DNA of 38,055 nt. Source: Parvibaculum sp049303435 (GTDB taxonomy: Bacteria > Pseudomonadota > Alphaproteobacteria > Parvibaculales > Parvibaculaceae). Below, one piece after another: positions 37,535 to 38,055 of the stretch. The stretch covers positions 1-38,055 of the forward strand of contig JBAQNC010000313.1 in assembly GCA_049303435.1 (NCBI GenBank). The letters are read 5' to 3'. The notes under the pieces are model-generated. The model saw only the letters and a list, made by a program, of their open reading frames with translations, ran no database searches and was not told the origin of the DNA. A program made the position numbers and the translations under genes. Position 1 is the stretch's first letter; the number at the start of each line of letters is the position of its first letter.

Positions 37535-38055
37535 GCTGCTTTTCCTTGAACTGCTGCGCCTTCAATGGCGAGTGTACCCGAACGACCGTCGACCTCGCCC
37601 TGCGCCAGATGCGCGACGGGCACATCCTGCGGATTTGCATTGAGCCGGGCCGCCTCGTCTGCGGCGCTGACGAAGGTGACACCTGCCGCCTTCGCCCGGT
37701 CGAGAAAATCACCGAACCAGCCTAACATGCCCATGCCCTCGATCTCAGCGTGAATCGTGAACTGGTCGAAATGGCCGGGCTTGAGGCGCGAAAGCAGCAC
37801 CTCAGCCAGCTTGTCATCGGGATATTCGGGCCGCCCCATCAACTCGTCCAGCGTCGGCAGCGTGGTCGGAATCTGCAACGTACGAAATCGCCGCCCGTCG
37901 ATCACCGGATAGAAAGGCGCATGGCCGCGCACATCTGTCGCGTAGTCGAGCTGGGCCGCATCATAGGCCGCCATGCTCGCCGCATTGGCCTGCCAGCCTG
38001 CCGCCCCGGCCGTGCGTGCGGGCTTGCCGAAGACATCTTCATAGGCTCGCGCCGC
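37531..38055 (-). CDS. arnD: ArnD-like polysaccharide deacetylase-family deformylase, C-terminal part (cut by window edge)
   Basis: The frame is open from the window end to the TGA at 37531 and encodes 174 residues. AARAYEDVFGKPARTAGAAGWQAN at the cut end, then DYATDVRGHAPFYPV, FRTLQIPTTLPTLDE and FTIHAEIEGM match the second half of ArnD, the 4-deoxy-4-formamido-arabinose-undecaprenol-phosphate deformylase. FTIHAEIEG includes the conserved His of the catalytic site. The N-terminal metal-binding half and the start lie outside the window. A start placed at the internal ATG (37974) would lose family-conserved sequence, so that is not the true start. Confidence 0.87.
   Translation of the reverse strand, partial: AARAYEDVFGKPARTAGAAGWQANAASMAAYDAAQLDYATDVRGHAPFYPVIDGRRFRTLQIPTTLPTLDELMGRPEYPDDKLAEVLLSRLKPGHFDQFTIHAEIEGMGMLGWFGDFLDRAKAAGVTFVSAADEAARLNANPQDVPVAHLAQGEVDGRSGTLAIEGAAVQGKAA

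Overview
The window reads as a piece of a GC-rich alphaproteobacterial chromosome. Pointers are a TipN-like polarity protein beside an Hpt gene, a CtrA-type site between them, a STAS-MlaE lipid transport operon, a CYP108-type P450 and many short palindromic intergenic repeats. The genus cannot be fixed from the sequence; a Parvibaculum-like or related lineage is a guess. Almost all of the window is coding. There are no rRNA, tRNA, CRISPR or transposase genes.

Layout. 1-1463: end of a hipBA toxin-antitoxin pair in more AT-rich DNA, followed by a 505-base repeat-filled gap holding a 54-base tandem duplication. 1969-5907: a small exported protein, a DUF2177 membrane protein, an LhgO-like FAD oxidoreductase and a ClC-family channel or transporter with CBS domains. 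5912-8707: a divergent Hpt / TipN-like pair. 8800-12809: a minus-strand MCE (Mla-type) operon, STAS-MlaE, MlaF, MlaD, auxiliary lipoprotein, with a MOSC protein at its end. 13005-17045: a cytochrome c, a CHASE2 protein whose cyclase domain has lost key catalytic residues, and a dipeptide epimerase.

17178-26033 looks catabolic: a zinc-free MDR oxidoreductase, a TauD/TfdA dioxygenase, an MFS transporter, a rubredoxin, a CYP108-like P450, a divergent TetR regulator, a DUF423 protein, an FAD monooxygenase-like protein and an epoxide-hydrolase-like protein. The P450 and rubredoxin are 27 bases apart on one strand, so the rubredoxin is a candidate electron carrier for it. The TetR protein is the obvious candidate regulator.

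26194-29466 is a compact three-gene operon (GT4 glycosyltransferase, SAM methyltransferase, prenyltransferase-like alpha/alpha-barrel protein) behind a good sigma70-type promoter with a perfect palindrome just upstream of its -35 box. The product is unknown, and this is the best candidate here for an undescribed pathway. Facing it is a translationally coupled FAH-family hydrolase / methyltransferase pair. 31252-31896 is an orphan CheZ-like protein. The last 6 kb, on the minus strand, is an arn-type operon (ArnD, one SMR-type ArnE/F-like protein, ArnC, an ArnA-type formyltransferase without the decarboxylase domain, ArnT) expected to put 4-amino-arabinose-like sugar on lipid A or another lipid. 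It continues by start-stop overlaps into a histidine phosphatase and a threonine dehydratase-like enzyme.

Intergenic regions carry three families of short inverted repeats. Four of the sites fall exactly between convergent genes, where they probably serve as bidirectional terminators.
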